Shown here: positions 41,428 through 50,362 of the stretch, piece by piece
How the letters are laid out: every line of letters begins with the position of its first letter
Position numbering within the stretch: position 1 is the first letter of the stretch
DNA from: an uncultured Eubacteriales bacterium
GTDB taxonomy: Bacteria > Bacillota > Clostridia > Oscillospirales > Oscillospiraceae
Direction: 5' to 3'
Assembly: GCA_900545515.1 (NCBI GenBank)
Contig: UQZA01000005.1
Span: forward strand, 52,279-116,278
Length of the DNA stretch: 64,000 bases
Notes under the pieces: model-generated
What the model saw: only the letters and a program-made list of their open reading frames with translations
Told to the model about the DNA's origin: nothing
Database searches by the model: none
Made by a program: the position numbers and the translations under genes

Positions 41428-42786
41428 CTACTTCTCCAGAATCACAGCCCCCCGGTTCTTTTCGGCCATGCCCTGGGCAATGCGCCGGGCCGCCTCCTCA
41501 GGGGTGACCGTCACCTGTTCCCCGGTGGCCAAGTCCTTGACGGAGCACTTGCCCTCCCGCAGCTCGTCCTCTCCCAGGAGGACCGCATAGGGAATGCCCA
41601 GCTTGTCGGCATAGCTCATCTTCTGTTTGAATTTTTTCTGCTCCAGGTACACCTGGGTCCGGATGCCCGCCTCCCGCAGGCAGGTGGCCACGGAAATGGC
41701 AGGGCCGGCATTGGCAGTCATAGGCAGAACCAAGGCGTCCGCCGGAGCCGTGGGCAGGGCAGGATTCAGAAGGCCCTGCTCACCCAAAACATAGAACAGC
41801 CGCGTGAGGCCAATGGAAATGCCCACCCCGGGCAGCTGACGGTCGGTGTAATACCCGGCCAGATTGTCGTACCGGCCGCCGGAGCACACGGAGCCGATCT
41901 CCGGATGGTCCAGGAGGGTGGTCTCGTATACGGTGCCGGTGTAGTAATCCAGGCCTCTGGCAATGGTCAGATCCACGGCAAAGTTCTCTTCCGGCACGCC
42001 AAACTGGCCCAGGTAGGCCGTCACGCTCCGAAGCTCCTGCAAGCCTTGGTCAAACAGCTCGTTCTTTCCCTCATACCTGGCCAGAGCTTCCAGCACCTTC
42101 TCATTGCTCCCGGTGATGGAAATAAAGGCCAAAATCTCCTCCACCTGCTCCGGCGCCAGGCCGCAGTCATCCCGGAGGGCAGCCCCCACCTTCTCGGGGC
42201 CGATCTTATCCAGCTTGTCCACCGCCCGCATCATATCCCCGGACCGGTCCGCCAGGCCGGCCATGGCGTAAAAGCCGCTTAAAATCTTCCGGTTATTCAC
42301 CCGGATCTGGAACCGGGTGAGGCCCAGGGAGCGGAAGGTCCTGTAAATAATGGCGGGGATCTCCGCCTCATTGAGGATATCCAGCTTGCCATCGCCGATG
42401 ATGTCAATGTCCGCCTGGTAAAACTCCCGGAACCGGCCCCGCTGGGCCCGCTCCCCCCGGTAGACCTTGCCGATCTGATACCGGCGGAAGGGGAACGACA
42501 ATTCACCCGCATGGAGGGCCACATACTTGGCCAGGGGAACCGTCAGGTCAAAGCGGAGCGCCAAATCTGCATCGCCCTTGGTAAACCGGTAAATCTGCTT
42601 TTCTGTCTCGCCGCCGCCCTTGGCCAGGAGGACATCCGCCGACTCGATCACCGGGGTGTCCAGAGGGGTAAAGCCATAGAGGCTGTAGGTCCGGCGGAGG
42701 ATCTCCATCATCCGCTCCATTTGCATCTGGGGCTGAGGCAACAGCTCCATAAATCCGGACAGGGTCCGGGGCTTGATTTTTTCCAT
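41428..42786 (-). CDS. hisS: Histidyl-tRNA synthetase
   Basis: HisRS charges tRNA-His with histidine. The 452-residue protein has class II motif 1 (YGFTPLDTPVIESADVL), motif 2 (YRGERAQRGRFREFYQADID), the His-A signature ARGLDYYTGTVYE, motif 3 (GISIGLTRLF) and a C-terminal anticodon-binding domain (from about residue 345). The length is normal. Its position in the operon is normal for a translation gene and no HisZ partner is visible. The ATG at 42786 has AAAGGA about eight bases upstream and is preferred to 42792. Confidence 0.94.
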   Translation of the reverse strand: MEKIKPRTLSGFMELLPQPQMQMERMMEILRRTYSLYGFTPLDTPVIESADVLLAKGGGETEKQIYRFTKGDADLALRFDLTVPLAKYVALHAGELSFPFRRYQIGKVYRGERAQRGRFREFYQADIDIIGDGKLDILNEAEIPAIIYRTFRSLGLTRFQIRVNNRKILSGFYAMAGLADRSGDMMRAVDKLDKIGPEKVGAALRDDCGLAPEQVEEILAFISITGSNEKVLEALARYEGKNELFDQGLQELRSVTAYLGQFGVPEENFAVDLTIARGLDYYTGTVYETTLLDHPEIGSVCSGGRYDNLAGYYTDRQLPGVGISIGLTRLFYVLGEQGLLNPALPTAPADALVLPMTANAGPAISVATCLREAGIRTQVYLEQKKFKQKMSYADKLGIPYAVLLGEDELREGKCSVKDLATGEQVTVTPEEAARRIAQGMAEKNRGAVILEK

Positions 42787-42846
42787 AGTCATTTCCTTTC
42801 TTCACAGGCACGTCCCCTGCCGGAAGCCAGCCGCTCCCATGGGCCT

Positions 42847-43263
42847 TCAGCGCAGCGTATTTTTGGGCCGGACCATCTCCCGCCAGTCCAGGTCGCCCCG
42901 TTGCAGGCCCAGAATCAGCATCTCGGCGCTGGCCAGATTGGTGGCCACGGGCACATTGTGCTTGTCGCAGAACCGGATGGTCTCCAGCATCTGCTGGCCG
43001 TCCCAGGGGTCTATGGCATCGGGGTTGGTAAACAGCAGCACCATATCGATTTCGTTATACGCAATCCGGGCGTTCACCTGCTGGTGACCGCCCTGCTTAT
43101 GGGACAGCAGCAGCGTAATGGGCAGGCCCGTCGCCTCCGCCACCAGACGTCCGGTGGTGGCCGTTGCAAAGAGGGAATGCTTGGAAAGGATGCTCTTATA
43201 TGCCGTGCAGAACTGGATCATTAACTCTTTCCGCTTATCGTGTGCCAAAAACGCAATGTTCAT
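42847..43263 (-). CDS. mgsA: Methylglyoxal synthase
   Basis: MgsA turns dihydroxyacetone phosphate into methylglyoxal and phosphate, a bypass of lower glycolysis that relieves sugar-phosphate stress. The 138-residue protein shows the MGS-like fold motifs MNIAFLAHDKRK, FATATTGRLVAEATGLPI, LSHKQGGHQQVNARIAYNEI and VLLFTNPDAIDPWDGQ. The start at 43263 has GGAG seven bases upstream and begins like the family. It lies between minD and hisS with gaps of 40-60 bases, so the three are probably cotranscribed. Confidence 0.94.
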   Translation of the reverse strand: MNIAFLAHDKRKELMIQFCTAYKSILSKHSLFATATTGRLVAEATGLPITLLLSHKQGGHQQVNARIAYNEIDMVLLFTNPDAIDPWDGQQMLETIRFCDKHNVPVATNLASAEMLILGLQRGDLDWREMVRPKNTLR

Positions 43264-43305
43264 CGTATCACTCCAAACCATCAAAACTTCCAAAAAACCG
43301 CTGTC

Positions 43306-44037
43306 CTATTTCAGCCCCGCCAGAGGCGCAGGGATGCCCTGGAGCCGCTTTGCCATCCGGTGGAACGCCGCCGCCGCCGGGCTCCGCCGGGCGTAGTGCA
43401 AAAGTGGGCGATCGTGAACCGCTGCCAGAGGTACGTTCCGATCCTCCGGCACCAGCCCCAGCAGGGGGTAGCCTACCATATCCATCACATCGTCCACTGT
43501 CAGGTTCATGGCGCTGTAGAGCTTCGGGTTCACCCGGTTGACCACCAGGCGCACGTCCCGCTTGCCCATAAGCTCCAGAAGCTCCCCGGTCCGGGTACCA
43601 TCCCGCAGGGCCCCCGGATCCGGCCCTGTCACCAAAAGCTCCAGACTGGCCGCCTGGGCCGCCATGCGGAAGCCGTCGCCCACACCGGCCGGCGCATCCA
43701 GCAGACAAATGTCAAAGGTCTTCCGGACTGCCTCCATCATCCGGGCAAAGGCTTCCTGATCCAGCTCCTCCGGCCGCCGGCCCACCGGCGCCGTCAGGAA
43801 GGAGAGGGCCTCGCACCCGGGATGCCGGGCAGCCTCTAAAAGAGACGCGCCGCCCTCACTCACATCGGGAAAGGACAAAGCCGGGACCTGGGCCATCCCC
43901 AGCGCAATGTCCAGATTCCGAAGGCCTACGTCCAAATCGATACACAACACCCGGCAGCCCTGAGCCGCCAGTTCCAACGCCAGTCCGGCGCAAACTGTCG
44001 TTTTTCCGGTGCCGCCTTTGCCGGACAATACCGCCAT
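43306..44037 (-). CDS. MinD/ParA-family ATPase
   Basis: The deviant Walker A SGKGGTGKTT at the N-terminus, CIDLDVGLRNLDIALG and CLLDAPAGVGDG mark this 243-residue protein as a MinD-type ATPase. MinD positions the division septum through MinC. Neither MinC nor MinE is adjacent, and the C-terminal membrane-targeting helix is only partly convincing (RMAKRLQGIPAPLAGLK). The start at 44037 has GGGGAAAG before it; an upstream TTG in frame would add nine residues. It heads the operon with mgsA and hisS. Confidence 0.85.
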   Translation of the reverse strand: MAVLSGKGGTGKTTVCAGLALELAAQGCRVLCIDLDVGLRNLDIALGMAQVPALSFPDVSEGGASLLEAARHPGCEALSFLTAPVGRRPEELDQEAFARMMEAVRKTFDICLLDAPAGVGDGFRMAAQAASLELLVTGPDPGALRDGTRTGELLELMGKRDVRLVVNRVNPKLYSAMNLTVDDVMDMVGYPLLGLVPEDRNVPLAAVHDRPLLHYARRSPAAAAFHRMAKRLQGIPAPLAGLK

Positions 44038-44243
44038 GACTTTCCCCACAGCCTGCACCCCCAAGCATTGTATTGATTGGGAACATTATACTGGAAATGG
44101 GGGGGGAATGCAACCGGTTTCCCTGGTTTTTATGGAAGACTCAGTAAATTTTTTGTCCTTCCATTTCATAGATTGCAAACCGGGAAGCCCACCGGATATG
44201 GGGCCGGCGCAAAAATAAACCTGAAAATTTTTTGGTTTTCCCC

Positions 44244-44299
44244 TTTACAAAACGGGCCCCATGTGCTATTCTAAATATGCAAATAAGAATCATTATCAA
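44244..44299 (+). promoter_or_regulatory. Promoter with Fur/PerR-type box ahead of the Fur-family gene
   Basis: TTTACA (44244-44249) and TATTCT (44267-44272) are 17 bases apart. Directly downstream, at about 44279-44299, the minus strand reads TTGATAATGATTCTTATTT, close to Fur and PerR boxes. It overlaps the transcription start, so the operon is probably repressed by its own product. Confidence 0.7.
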
Positions 44300-44313
44300 A
44301 AAGAGGTGAAGCC

Positions 44314-44742
44314 ATGGAGCAAACCAGGAAGCGGAGCAAAAAGCGGGACGCCATTTTGTCCTGCCTCTGCAGCACAGATACCCACCCCAGCGCGGAGTGG
44401 ATCTATCACCGGCTGAAGCCCCAGATTCCGGATCTCTCCCTGGCCACGGTGTACCGAAACTTGGCCCTGTTCAAGCGGGAGGGCCGCATCGTCTCCGTAG
44501 GTATTGTCCAAAACCTGGAGCGTTTCGATGCCAACACTCAGCCTCATGCCCATTTTATTTGCACCCAATGCGGCTGCGTCCTGGATCTACCGGACCTGCG
44601 TCTGCCCCAGGATCTGGAGCAGGAGGCCAGGCAGGTCACAGCCGGGCAGGTGCACCGCTGCACCCTCTGCTTTGAGGGGCTGTGCCACGCCTGTACCCAA
44701 CTCCGTGTCCCCAATTACCCTGTGGAGGAATCCGCAGGATAA
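44314..44742 (+). CDS. Fur-family (PerR-like) metalloregulator
   Basis: This 142-residue repressor has an N-terminal winged helix (SAEWIYHRLKPQIPDLSLAT then VYRNLALFKREGRI). The metal and dimer domain has HAHFICTQCG, CTLC and LCHAC, giving two CxxC pairs for structural zinc. Peroxide-sensing PerR or iron-sensing Fur are both possible. The cotranscribed reverse rubrerythrin favours PerR. AAGAGG is seven bases before the ATG. Confidence 0.88.
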   Translation: MEQTRKRSKKRDAILSCLCSTDTHPSAEWIYHRLKPQIPDLSLATVYRNLALFKREGRIVSVGIVQNLERFDANTQPHAHFICTQCGCVLDLPDLRLPQDLEQEARQVTAGQVHRCTLCFEGLCHACTQLRVPNYPVEESAG

Positions 44743-44787
44743 GCAAATCATATCATTTAATTTTTTAATTTTTGGGAGGAAACAACA

Positions 44788-45381
44788 ATGAAAAAATTTG
44801 TCTGCCCTGTCTGTGGCTATGTGTACGAAGGCGATGAGATGCCTGCGGACTTCCACTGCCCCGTGTGTAAGGTCCCCGGCTCCAAGTTCGTGGAGCAGAC
44901 CGGCGAAATGAAGCTGGCCGCCGAGCACGAGTTCGGCATCTACGAGAAGACCGTGGCCAACAACCCCGACATCAGCGCCGAGGACAAAGCTTACATCCTG
45001 GAGCAGCTGAAGGCCAACTTTACCGGCGAGTGCAGCGAAGTGGGCATGTACCTGTGCATGGCCCGGATTGCCCACCGGGAAGGCTACCCCGAAGTGGGCC
45101 TGTACTGGGAGAAGGCCGCTTACGAAGAGGCCGAGCACGCCGCCAAGTTTGCCGAAATCCTGGGCGGAACTCTGGAGCCCAACATGAAGGCCTCCACCAA
45201 GGAGAACCTGGCCTGGCGGGTGGACTGCGAGTTTGGCGCCACCCAGGGCAAGTTCGATCTGGCCGCCTGCGCCAAGAAGAACGGCCTGGACGCCATCCAC
45301 GACACCGTCCACGAAATGGCCAAGGACGAGGCCCGTCACGGCAAGGCGCTGAAGGGCCTGCTGGAGCGGTACTTTAAGTAA
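44788..45381 (+). CDS. Reverse rubrerythrin (rubredoxin-ferritin peroxidase)
   Basis: This enzyme reduces hydrogen peroxide and protects anaerobes from oxygen. The 197-residue protein has the rubredoxin domain at its N-terminus (Cys6, Cys9, Cys24, Cys27 in CPVCG and CPVCK), and the di-iron ferritin-like four-helix domain afterwards. That domain has Glu-containing motifs [27 protein letters not shown] and [14 protein letters not shown]. In ordinary rubrerythrins the rubredoxin part is at the C-terminus, so the order is reversed. It follows the Fur-family gene by 45 bases. GGGAGG precedes the ATG. Confidence 0.92.
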   Translation: MKKFVCPVCGYVYEGDEMPADFHCPVCKVPGSKFVEQTGEMKLAAEHEFGIYEKTVANNPDISAEDKAYILEQLKANFTGECSEVGMYLCMARIAHREGYPEVGLYWEKAAYEEAEHAAKFAEILGGTLEPNMKASTKENLAWRVDCEFGATQGKFDLAACAKKNGLDAIHDTVHEMAKDEARHGKALKGLLERYFK

Positions 45382-45390
45382 GAATTCCTC

Positions 45391-45427
45391 AAAATATGGG
45401 CAGGAGCTACGCTCCTGCCCATATTTT
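45391..45427 (+). terminator. Terminator of the Fur-reverse rubrerythrin operon
   Basis: AAAATATGGGCAGGAGC pairs perfectly with GCTCCTGCCCATATTTT around a TAC loop. The A-rich and T-rich flanks make it work on both strands. Confidence 0.85.
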
Positions 45428-45460
45428 GCTTGGCCTTTTATTCAAAAAACATTTTCGTGT

Positions 45461-46549
45461 TTAGCGGGTCCAGTAAGACCAAGTGCTAGAGTAGGGGCAG
45501 TCATCTAAGGGGTGATTGTACAAACCAAGTTGTCCCCATTTAGAATTACAAGAGATATAGGGGTTATTTTTTAAATTATCTGCAAGAATGCCAGAGTGCT
45601 CCGGGTAAAATGTACCATAAATCTCTTCCTGCCAGTATACTTTATTGCCGTTGCTGGAGGAGGATGTTTTTTGATAGCTGCCATCTGTCGTATAGGGACT
45701 TGGATCGGACATCCAGTAGTAGTTAGAAGCTGATGTGGAATACCAAGCATACGAATGGCAATTATACTTTTTCGTTGCATCCCGTACCTTTGTTGCAGTT
45801 GGGTATGCTGCCAGGCATTGTGAATTTAGGGAACTTTTTTCAGCGGCAGACCAATCAACAATAGACGATTGGTTCTCTACTTCCACTTTTGTGCCTTTTG
45901 GAGTTGTGACTGTGGCTACTGCACGGGCAATGGTAGAATCGGGATTTTCTTGTAAAGCGTTATGAAATGTGGTAAGATTTCCGCAGTTTACCTCTAGGTT
46001 ACGTTTTCTTTCTAGGTTCTTTTCTTCAGAAATCTGGATGAGCAAGTTAACTTCTGCTTCATCTAAGCCACCAGTCACTTCTTCCTGTGCAATCAAAATC
46101 TCGATTATTGACAGGGACCTTATATTTTGGTAGTTTGCGTTCGCAGACACAGAATATGCATTTTCTACAGGAATGTTACGGTAAAAGTCAATTAATACGG
46201 CCCCAAAATCTGCGCGCTTTGTCAATTTTGCCAGTGCAGGGAACTCCCGATATACATGTTCAAAGCCGGCCCGGTAGGTGTCAAATGCATATAGATCTAT
46301 CATAAATGGGTATGCCAGGACAGTTTGCAGCAATTCTTCTGTGGACATGTTTTCAATTGCATCATTGGAGAGTTGGCATGCATCTACTCGGTCGGTGCGC
46401 TTCATTTCTGTCCAATTTGGTGTCAAAGTTACAGGATAGTGCCGAGCGGTATCTGATATTTGTGATGGAACCTGTGCCTGAGCAGCGGCTGATATGATAG
46501 AAGTGCCTACCAATAGAAAAGTAAGAAGTAGCAATCGTGCTTTTTTCAT
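45461..46549 (-). CDS. Secreted protein with a Cys/His C-terminal domain
   Basis: This 362-residue protein has a Sec signal (LLLLTFLLVGTSIISAAAQA), a helical middle part and a distinctive C-terminus. There KYNCHSYAWYSTSASNYYWM, VYWQEEIYGTFYPEHSGILA and CNSKWGQLGLYNHPLDDCPY are seen. A Cys-His pair in a YNCHSYAW motif and a later EHSGI His suggest a papain-like or amidase-like fold, remembered from other secreted Firmicute proteins. The catalytic role is not shown. It is strikingly AT-rich compared with the flanks and is divergent from the BlaI/M56 operon. AAAGGGC lies before the ATG at 46549. Confidence 0.75.
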   Translation of the reverse strand: MKKARLLLLTFLLVGTSIISAAAQAQVPSQISDTARHYPVTLTPNWTEMKRTDRVDACQLSNDAIENMSTEELLQTVLAYPFMIDLYAFDTYRAGFEHVYREFPALAKLTKRADFGAVLIDFYRNIPVENAYSVSANANYQNIRSLSIIEILIAQEEVTGGLDEAEVNLLIQISEEKNLERKRNLEVNCGNLTTFHNALQENPDSTIARAVATVTTPKGTKVEVENQSSIVDWSAAEKSSLNSQCLAAYPTATKVRDATKKYNCHSYAWYSTSASNYYWMSDPSPYTTDGSYQKTSSSSNGNKVYWQEEIYGTFYPEHSGILADNLKNNPYISCNSKWGQLGLYNHPLDDCPYSSTWSYWTR

Positions 46550-47024
46550 GATTACGCAGCCCTTTTCATTTTTGTGTAAAATTAAAAATAGGAATACTCT
46601 TTGCGGCGTTTGCGGCACATGGGCATCGCCTCCTTTCGAAGCATTATTACAATGCTTGACACCGTATGCATTTTACTCCGCTAATAAAATATCATATTTC
46701 TGGACGCATGTCAAGATGGAATTTGTGCTCACTTGTAAAAAATATTGTGGGGGATTTGCCTAATTTCTGTGAGGGTCTTCTTTTTTAATGCAATCCTAAA
46801 TTTTATAATATGTCGCTGGATGCTTGATTGCAATGCGGTTGTGCTTGCGTTTTTCAACGTTTACTTGATATGTAAATTCGTCTGGTAAAAAGTCGAAATC
46901 AGGTCACAGCTTCTCTAATTTCCCCCAAAAGCCGCAAAAAACCCAGTTTATTTCAGTCGAAACCCAGCAAAAAACGGCGTTTTTGCCATTTTACCCATAT
47001 TTTTTTCCGTTGTATATTTATCTC
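46550..47024. other. AT-rich gene-free spacer between divergent operons
   Basis: About 475 bases with base composition unlike the surrounding chromosome. No frame with a ribosome site, no RNA gene and no terminal repeats were seen. It may hold the promoter of the secreted-protein gene. Confidence 0.5.
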
Positions 47025-47053
47025 TTGACAGCAGAGCTATCTCATGGTATATT
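47025..47053 (+). promoter_or_regulatory. Promoter of the BlaI/M56/peptide operon
   Basis: TTGACA (47025-47030) and TATATT (47048-47053) are 17 bases apart, 39 bases ahead of the ATG. A BlaI operator would be expected here, but no clean TACA/TGTA palindrome was found. Confidence 0.75.
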
Positions 47054-47091
47054 TTTAGTGTAACCTTTCTACCCCAAAAAGGAGGATTGTC

Positions 47092-47475
47092 ATGATGAGA
47101 TTGACGAAAAGCGAATTAGAAATTATGGAGGTGCTGTGGGCTGCAGACGAGCCCCTGTGCCGTGCGGACATCATTGCCCGCTCCCAGGACAAAACCTGGA
47201 AAGACAGCTCTGTCCACATCCTGCTGAACAGCATGCTGAAGAAAGAGGCCATCCAGGAAGCCGGCTTCGTGCGCCGTGGGAAAGGATATGGCCGTGTATT
47301 CACCCCCGCCATTTCGGAAGAAGCTTACTTTGCCGGTAACCTGTTCAACCGGAAAGACAGTGCCCAATTGTCCCGGCTGTTTGCTGGCTTGGTAAACAGC
47401 GACGGGGTGACGCCCGCTCTGCTGGATGAACTGGAGGGGATGATTCAGACCCGGAGGAACGAACTCAATAAATGA
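47092..47475 (+). CDS. BlaI/MecI/CopY-family repressor
   Basis: This 127-residue protein has the BlaI winged helix: RLTKSELEIMEVLWAADEPL, SQDKTWKDSSVHILLNSMLK and the wing VRRGKGYGRVFTPAISEEAY. A C-terminal dimer part ends in a helix. BlaI-type repressors are cleaved when a partner membrane protease senses a signal. Here the partner is the M56 protein encoded by the next gene, which overlaps by four bases. AAAGGAGG is seven bases before the ATG. No beta-lactamase is nearby, so the signal may not be an antibiotic. Confidence 0.9.
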   Translation: MMRLTKSELEIMEVLWAADEPLCRADIIARSQDKTWKDSSVHILLNSMLKKEAIQEAGFVRRGKGYGRVFTPAISEEAYFAGNLFNRKDSAQLSRLFAGLVNSDGVTPALLDELEGMIQTRRNELNK

Positions 47476-48608
47476 GCTTTAGCGTGCTCTCTTTTCTCAA
47501 CGCGGTCTTTTGGTTCAATCTGGGCTTAATTCCGATTGCCATTTTACAGGCCCGTTGGAAAATTGCAATGAAGTACAGTCCTGCCCTCCTGGCTGCCTTG
47601 GCAATCCTGGCCGGAGTCCGGGTGTTCTTCCCCTTGGATTCTCCCATGTTCTTGGTGATTAGGTCCCACGTTGTCCTGCGTTTTCTGCAGCAAGTACTGG
47701 TTTATAAGCTATTCGACGCTGTGCCAACCTGGGTATTCGCTGTGGCTGTTTGGATTGTGGGCGGCTCGACTGTATTACTTCGCGAATTTTATTTCTGTCT
47801 GCAAGACAGGCGGACCCGGCAAGGCTGGGTCCACGTACATAACGATCAGGTTGTCCGCGCAGCCGCCGCGTTGGGAATTCCGATGCGGATAATCATCGTG
47901 TCTCCTCAAGTGGATATCCCTATTGCATCGGGGCTTCTGAAACCCCGCATCTATCTGCCCGATGCAGATCTGTCTCATGAGGAGTGGGTCTGGATTCTGA
48001 AACATGAACGCCAGCACTTGCGAAACGGCGATATTTGGATTAAATTCTTGTACCTGATGCTGGAAGCCGTATTTTTCTGGAATCCACTCATGCATCGCAT
48101 GGAAAATAATCTGAATGACCTGCTGGAATTTCGCTGCGATTACTTATTGACACGAAATAGTCCCGCGCTGGATAACCAGATCTATCTCTTATCCATCCTC
48201 CATGTCCTTCAGCAATCAAATGAAAACAGCGACAGCGGGGGCGGTCAGACGCGCTCCCACATGTGTACGTTCATTGTGCACAACCATGCGGAGAGTCTTC
48301 TAGTAGACCGTGTGAACGCAGTTGAACATCCCCGACCGAAGCGTCCTTTTGCGCTCACCGCTATTGCAGTCTTAGGTCTTACATTGTTTTTTGCGTCCTA
48401 TTTTGTGCTGTTTCAGCCGGCAGAGCTTCCTCCCACTAAAGAAATCAGCGGACATGTGGTAATTACAGCCGAAAACGCTTATATCCAAAAAACGAGCACA
48501 GGAACTTATGGGCTTTGGGTAGATAATAGCTTTTTTGGAACCGTGCCAGAGGAAGCCATCAAAAATCCTCCTCTGAACCAGCTCCCAATTCGCATTGAAG
48601 AAGGATAG
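47472..48608 (+). CDS. BlaR1-like M56 membrane metalloprotease
   Basis: This 378-residue membrane protein has about four hydrophobic helices (residues 5-25, 38-55, 85-105, 305-330) and a cytoplasmic zinc protease core with HERQH at 178-182. Beyond it are a second Glu region (NDLLEFRCDYLLTRNSPALDN) and a short extracellular tail after the last helix. Unlike BlaR1 it has no penicillin-binding sensor domain, only about 60 outer residues. It probably cleaves the BlaI-type repressor when a signal is sensed outside. It overlaps the repressor gene by ATGA. Confidence 0.88.
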   Translation: MSFSVLSFLNAVFWFNLGLIPIAILQARWKIAMKYSPALLAALAILAGVRVFFPLDSPMFLVIRSHVVLRFLQQVLVYKLFDAVPTWVFAVAVWIVGGSTVLLREFYFCLQDRRTRQGWVHVHNDQVVRAAAALGIPMRIIIVSPQVDIPIASGLLKPRIYLPDADLSHEEWVWILKHERQHLRNGDIWIKFLYLMLEAVFFWNPLMHRMENNLNDLLEFRCDYLLTRNSPALDNQIYLLSILHVLQQSNENSDSGGGQTRSHMCTFIVHNHAESLLVDRVNAVEHPRPKRPFALTAIAVLGLTLFFASYFVLFQPAELPPTKEISGHVVITAENAYIQKTSTGTYGLWVDNSFFGTVPEEAIKNPPLNQLPIRIEEG

Positions 48609-48620
48609 GTGTAATTATTT

Positions 48621-48851
48621 ATGAAGAAGTTTTTTATCTCTTGTTTAGCCGCTTTAATTTTGGTTTCAAGCATTATTCCAGCTGCTGTAGCATCTCCCGC
48701 TGCTCGTATCAGTGTTGCAGAAAGCAACGCCACTACGCGAGCGGAAGAAGTCGAGTGGGTTTTTCGCACCACAGCTGATGGCAAAAATCAAATGCGCCTC
48801 TGGTCAATTACCTATGCACGTTGGTTAACCGACTGGATCACCATCAACTAA
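48621..48851 (+). CDS. Small secreted peptide following the BlaI/M56 pair
   Basis: The 76-residue product has a clear signal peptide (residues about 1-25, ending AVAS). The mature part is about 50 residues and ends in EEVEWVFRTTADGKNQMRLW, then SITYARWLTDWITIN. The Trp-rich RLWSxTYxxWLTDW pattern recalls short secreted proteins of other gut Firmicutes, from memory. It starts 12 bases after the M56 gene. It may be a signalling peptide sensed by the M56 protein, or a bacteriocin-like product. The function is not established. Confidence 0.72.
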   Translation: MKKFFISCLAALILVSSIIPAAVASPAARISVAESNATTRAEEVEWVFRTTADGKNQMRLWSITYARWLTDWITIN

Positions 48852-48874
48852 AGACTTTTATGACCAAAACATTC

Positions 48875-48913
48875 GCAGCGCCGCGAGGTCCGAAGTGGAC
48901 TTTGCGGCGCTGC
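48875..48913. terminator. Bidirectional terminator after the peptide gene
   Basis: GCAGCGCCGC (48875-48884) pairs perfectly with GCGGCGCTGC (48904-48913). It separates the convergent peptide operon and the YibE/F-like gene. Confidence 0.7.
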
Positions 48914-48916
48914 AAT

Positions 48917-50125
48917 TCATTGTTTCCTGGATAAAAGCAGGGCGCCGATGATGGTTGTCACTGGCACTGCCAAAATGACGCCGATGGCGCTGGAGACGCC
49001 GCTGACCACTTCCAAGGCCAGGTAGCTGGAGCTCATCAACTCCCGCCAGGGCAGGTCCAGGCTGTAGAGATAGATCATCAGGGTAAACCCACTGCCAAGA
49101 AAGGCCAAAATCAAGGTGTTGGTCATGGTGCCCACCATGTCCCTTCCAATGTTCCTGCCGGATTTCCACAGCTCCCCCAGGGTCATCTCCGGGTTTACCG
49201 CCTTCAGCTCGCTGAGGGCCGAGGAGATAGACATGGCCACATCCATCACGGCGCCCAGAGACGAAATGATAATTCCACCCACCAGCAAGCCGCGCAGGCC
49301 AATGGGCGTTCCCGTCTGGCGGAGCTGCAGCAGCGGCTCCACGTCGGAAATGCGTAAGCCGTTGACATGGGCCAGAGCCTGCGCGCCCAGTCCAAACACC
49401 GTGGCCAAGGCCATACCCGCAATGGTCCCCAGGCAGGCGCATAAAATTTTCCGGTTTACACCGCCCAGAATCACAAAACAGACCACTGCAATATAAGAAC
49501 ACAGCAAAAACACCGTCCACACCGTGGGCCACCCCTTCAGAAGCAGGGGAATCAGAAGGAGCACCAGCACTGCCACCGTCATCGCCAAACCCAAAATGGA
49601 CTTTGCGCCAGTCTTCCCTCCCACCAATACGGTCACCAGGAGAAACGCCGCCAGAATGAGTCCGATGGCTATGCTCCGGTCATGCTCATACACGGTGGCA
49701 TTGTGGCTTCCATCGGCATAGGTGGAGATCAGCAGCGTCACATGGTCCCCTGAGGCCGCTGGCTCGCCGTACAGCGGCCCAACGGCATTGGACGTCAAAA
49801 GGGTCTGCCCCCGATATTGGCCCGACGTCACAGCCACCAGGAGGCTCTGGTCCCCTCTGTATGCGCCATCCGCTTCGGCGTCGGGCTCGCAAGAGTCTGA
49901 CAGAATCTCCAGGACCCTTCCGGTCTCATATTCCACGTAGGCTTCCCCCCGCTGCTGCTCCTCTGCCGTCCCACTATGGGCATATCCGTACAGACCGGCA
50001 AACACAGCCGTCGCCAGAAGTAAAATCACCGCCGCCGGCCAGCTCCGCCGCAGGTAAGCCGCCAGCGCCCCGCCTTTTCCCTGTCCCATATTCCTGCGCT
50101 CTCCTGTCTTTTTTTCACTTAGCAT
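48917..50125 (-). CDS. YibE/F-family membrane protein
   Basis: This 402-residue membrane protein has an N-terminal anchor, an extracellular beta region (residues about 60-150: YETGRVLEILSD, GQYRGQTLLTSNAV) and then about seven helices. The YibE/F signatures GLRGLLVGGIIISSLGAVMD and VMDVAMSISSALSELK are seen, and a polar sequence NPEMTLGELWKSGRNIGRDM follows. The function of the family is unknown, though a transport role is often suggested. The ATG at 50125 has GGGAG eight bases upstream. It stands alone. Confidence 0.88.
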   Translation of the reverse strand: MLSEKKTGERRNMGQGKGGALAAYLRRSWPAAVILLLATAVFAGLYGYAHSGTAEEQQRGEAYVEYETGRVLEILSDSCEPDAEADGAYRGDQSLLVAVTSGQYRGQTLLTSNAVGPLYGEPAASGDHVTLLISTYADGSHNATVYEHDRSIAIGLILAAFLLVTVLVGGKTGAKSILGLAMTVAVLVLLLIPLLLKGWPTVWTVFLLCSYIAVVCFVILGGVNRKILCACLGTIAGMALATVFGLGAQALAHVNGLRISDVEPLLQLRQTGTPIGLRGLLVGGIIISSLGAVMDVAMSISSALSELKAVNPEMTLGELWKSGRNIGRDMVGTMTNTLILAFLGSGFTLMIYLYSLDLPWRELMSSSYLALEVVSGVSSAIGVILAVPVTTIIGALLLSRKQ

Positions 50126-50170
50126 ACCAACTTCTCCCTGCCCTGTCAAGCGCTGCTCCGGCAGACTACA

Positions 50171-50232
50171 GGGCGGCAGCATTTCTTCCTTACAAACCGG
50201 CAGGCAGGAGCCATACGACGTGGAAGCTCCTA
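50171..50232 (+). repeat. Dispersed intergenic repeat, copy near the third Spo0A-C-like gene
   Basis: It matches the reverse complement of 15950-16018 at about 80 percent. Further on, the minus strand of 50238-50262 (GACTGACGGACGGAAGT) resembles 10726-10741. No gene is seen in 50126-50488; two hairpins near its right end are listed separately. Confidence 0.6.
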
Positions 50233-50362
50233 CTTCCGTCCGTCAGTCCATAGAAAGCGCAACATGCCGCCGTTCCTCATCCGCTTCACTTCGCTGGGCA
50301 TCTTCTCCCCGCTCCGGAGCTGCAGGGCCCAGTCTCCCCGGCGCCACTGCCCCATTTCAGGT

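Noticed and set aside
47092..48608. Beta-lactam resistance operon
   Set aside because: BlaI and M56 proteins are present, but there is no beta-lactamase or penicillin-binding sensor domain.
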